This document shows, piece after piece, positions 63,347 through 64,000 of a DNA stretch of 64,000 bases. The notes under the pieces are model-generated. The model had not been told where the DNA came from. It saw only the letters and a program-made list of their open reading frames with translations, and searched no databases. The DNA comes from Shewanella zhangzhouensis (lineage in GTDB: Bacteria; Pseudomonadota; Gammaproteobacteria; Enterobacterales; Shewanellaceae): NCBI RefSeq assembly GCF_019457615.1, contig NZ_CP080414.1, forward strand, positions 2,354,501-2,418,500, given 5' to 3'. A program made the position numbers and the translations under genes. How positions within the stretch are numbered: position 1 is the first letter of the stretch; each line of letters starts with the position of its first letter.

Positions 63347-64000
63347 ATGAAAACAGTGAATAAAACCTTATTAGCGCTGGGTATTGGTATGGCCATGACC
63401 GCCAATGCCGCCGATGACAGATACGTGATCCAGGTAGATGCCGAGCATAAAGGCGTGGTAAAAGCCCTCGCCAAAAAACTCGGCGGTGAAATCCACGCAG
63501 AAGGCAATCGCTTTTTCTCAGCCACCTTCAGCGGCAAAGATCTTGCGACCGTAAAAGGGCTGTTGAATAACCCACATATTCAACTCATCGAAGAAGATGC
63601 CAAACGGGAACTGATGGGCTTCAGCGATGATGTTGGCGATCCGCGCACTACGCAGATCACCCCTTATGCCGTCTATCAATCTCAGGCGAATCAACTGTCT
63701 TTGCAGGCAAACGCCGGGGTAAAGGTGTGCGTAATCGATTCTGGTCTTGACCGCTCCAACGACGATTTTCTGTGGCAAAACATCACCGGTGACAATGACC
63801 CGGGTACGGGCAATTGGGATCAACATGGCGGCCCCCACGGCACCCATGTGGCCGGAACCATAGGTGCCGCTGACAACGGCGTTGGCGTGGTAGGCATGGC
63901 GCCCGGTGTAGACATGCACATCATCAAAGTATTTAACGCAAATGGTTGGGGCTATTCGTCCGATCTTGCGGTTGCCACCGAGAAGTGTGCCGCTGCCGGG
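63347..64000 (+). CDS. Subtilisin-like serine protease (S8), 3' truncated by window edge
   Basis: The frame is open from ATG 63347 to the last base (218 residues visible) and continues beyond the window. A signal peptide (MKTVNKTLLALGIGMAMTANA, cut before ADD) is followed by an inhibitor-I9-like propeptide (about 25-90: YVIQVDAEHKGVVKALAKKLGGEIHA). The S8 catalytic domain follows, with Asp131 in VKVCVIDSGLD and His164 in PHGTHVAGTIGAADN. The catalytic Ser lies outside the window. It follows the metalloprotease gene by 218 bases on the same strand, so the region is an exoprotease locus. Confidence 0.92.
   Translation, partial: MKTVNKTLLALGIGMAMTANAADDRYVIQVDAEHKGVVKALAKKLGGEIHAEGNRFFSATFSGKDLATVKGLLNNPHIQLIEEDAKRELMGFSDDVGDPRTTQITPYAVYQSQANQLSLQANAGVKVCVIDSGLDRSNDDFLWQNITGDNDPGTGNWDQHGGPHGTHVAGTIGAADNGVGVVGMAPGVDMHIIKVFNANGWGYSSDLAVATEKCAAAG

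Overview
The window reads as chromosomal DNA of a marine or aquatic gammaproteobacterium, most likely a Shewanella or close relative. This rests on gene orders (rsxABCDGE-nth; aspS-yebC-ruvC-ruvA-ruvB; cmoA-cmoB; thiC-thiDE fusion-thiF-thiS-thiG-thiH; an SOS cassette imuA-imuB-dnaE2) and on the protein sequences as I recognise them; no database was searched. Nearly all of it is coding. I saw no rRNA or tRNA gene, CRISPR array, insertion sequence, integrase or phage gene.

Layout. 1-840: C-terminal part of a degenerate EAL-domain protein. 917-7779: the Rsx/Rnf membrane electron-transfer complex followed by nth. 7847-8509: an unlisted 27-residue membrane miniprotein facing gloA. 8613-11588: a TonB-dependent receptor with a 456-bp upstream region holding a near-perfect CRP site and several dyads. 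11589-16395 (minus): ruvB, ruvA, ruvC, yebC, aspS. 16586-19405 (minus): periplasmic-sensing GGDEF protein. 19534-21254: cmoA, cmoB (tRNA wobble uridine modification).

21289-27254: a tightly packed five-gene envelope operon: a retropepsin-like lipoprotein, a transglutaminase-fold 7TM protein lacking the catalytic Cys/His, an ATP-grasp ligase, a secreted M3-peptidase-like protein lacking HExxH, and an unrecognised secreted protein. This is the best candidate for an incompletely described system. 27587-30451: a LysR regulator convergent with a metallopeptidase-like protein and its small partner. 30566-37448 (minus): thiamin operon behind a TPP riboswitch and a good sigma-70 promoter. 37548-38873: an unknown membrane-anchored protein.

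39456-40187: hemolysin III/TrhA-family protein behind a FabR-like operator. 40358-46571 (minus): SOS mutagenesis cassette with a LexA box. 46731-49275: orphan sensor kinase with a Fur-like box, an alkyltransferase-like protein and a DUF3108 protein. 49351-55305: class II amidotransferase, fadE and a CPA-type antiporter. 55682-59459: a large beta-propeller sensor kinase and its NarL-type response regulator. 60061-64000: secreted proteins, including a zinc metalloprotease and the start of a subtilisin-like protease, likely targets of that two-component pair.

Functional families come from motif recognition, not searches. Start codons were chosen from Shine-Dalgarno sequences, signal peptides and overlaps.
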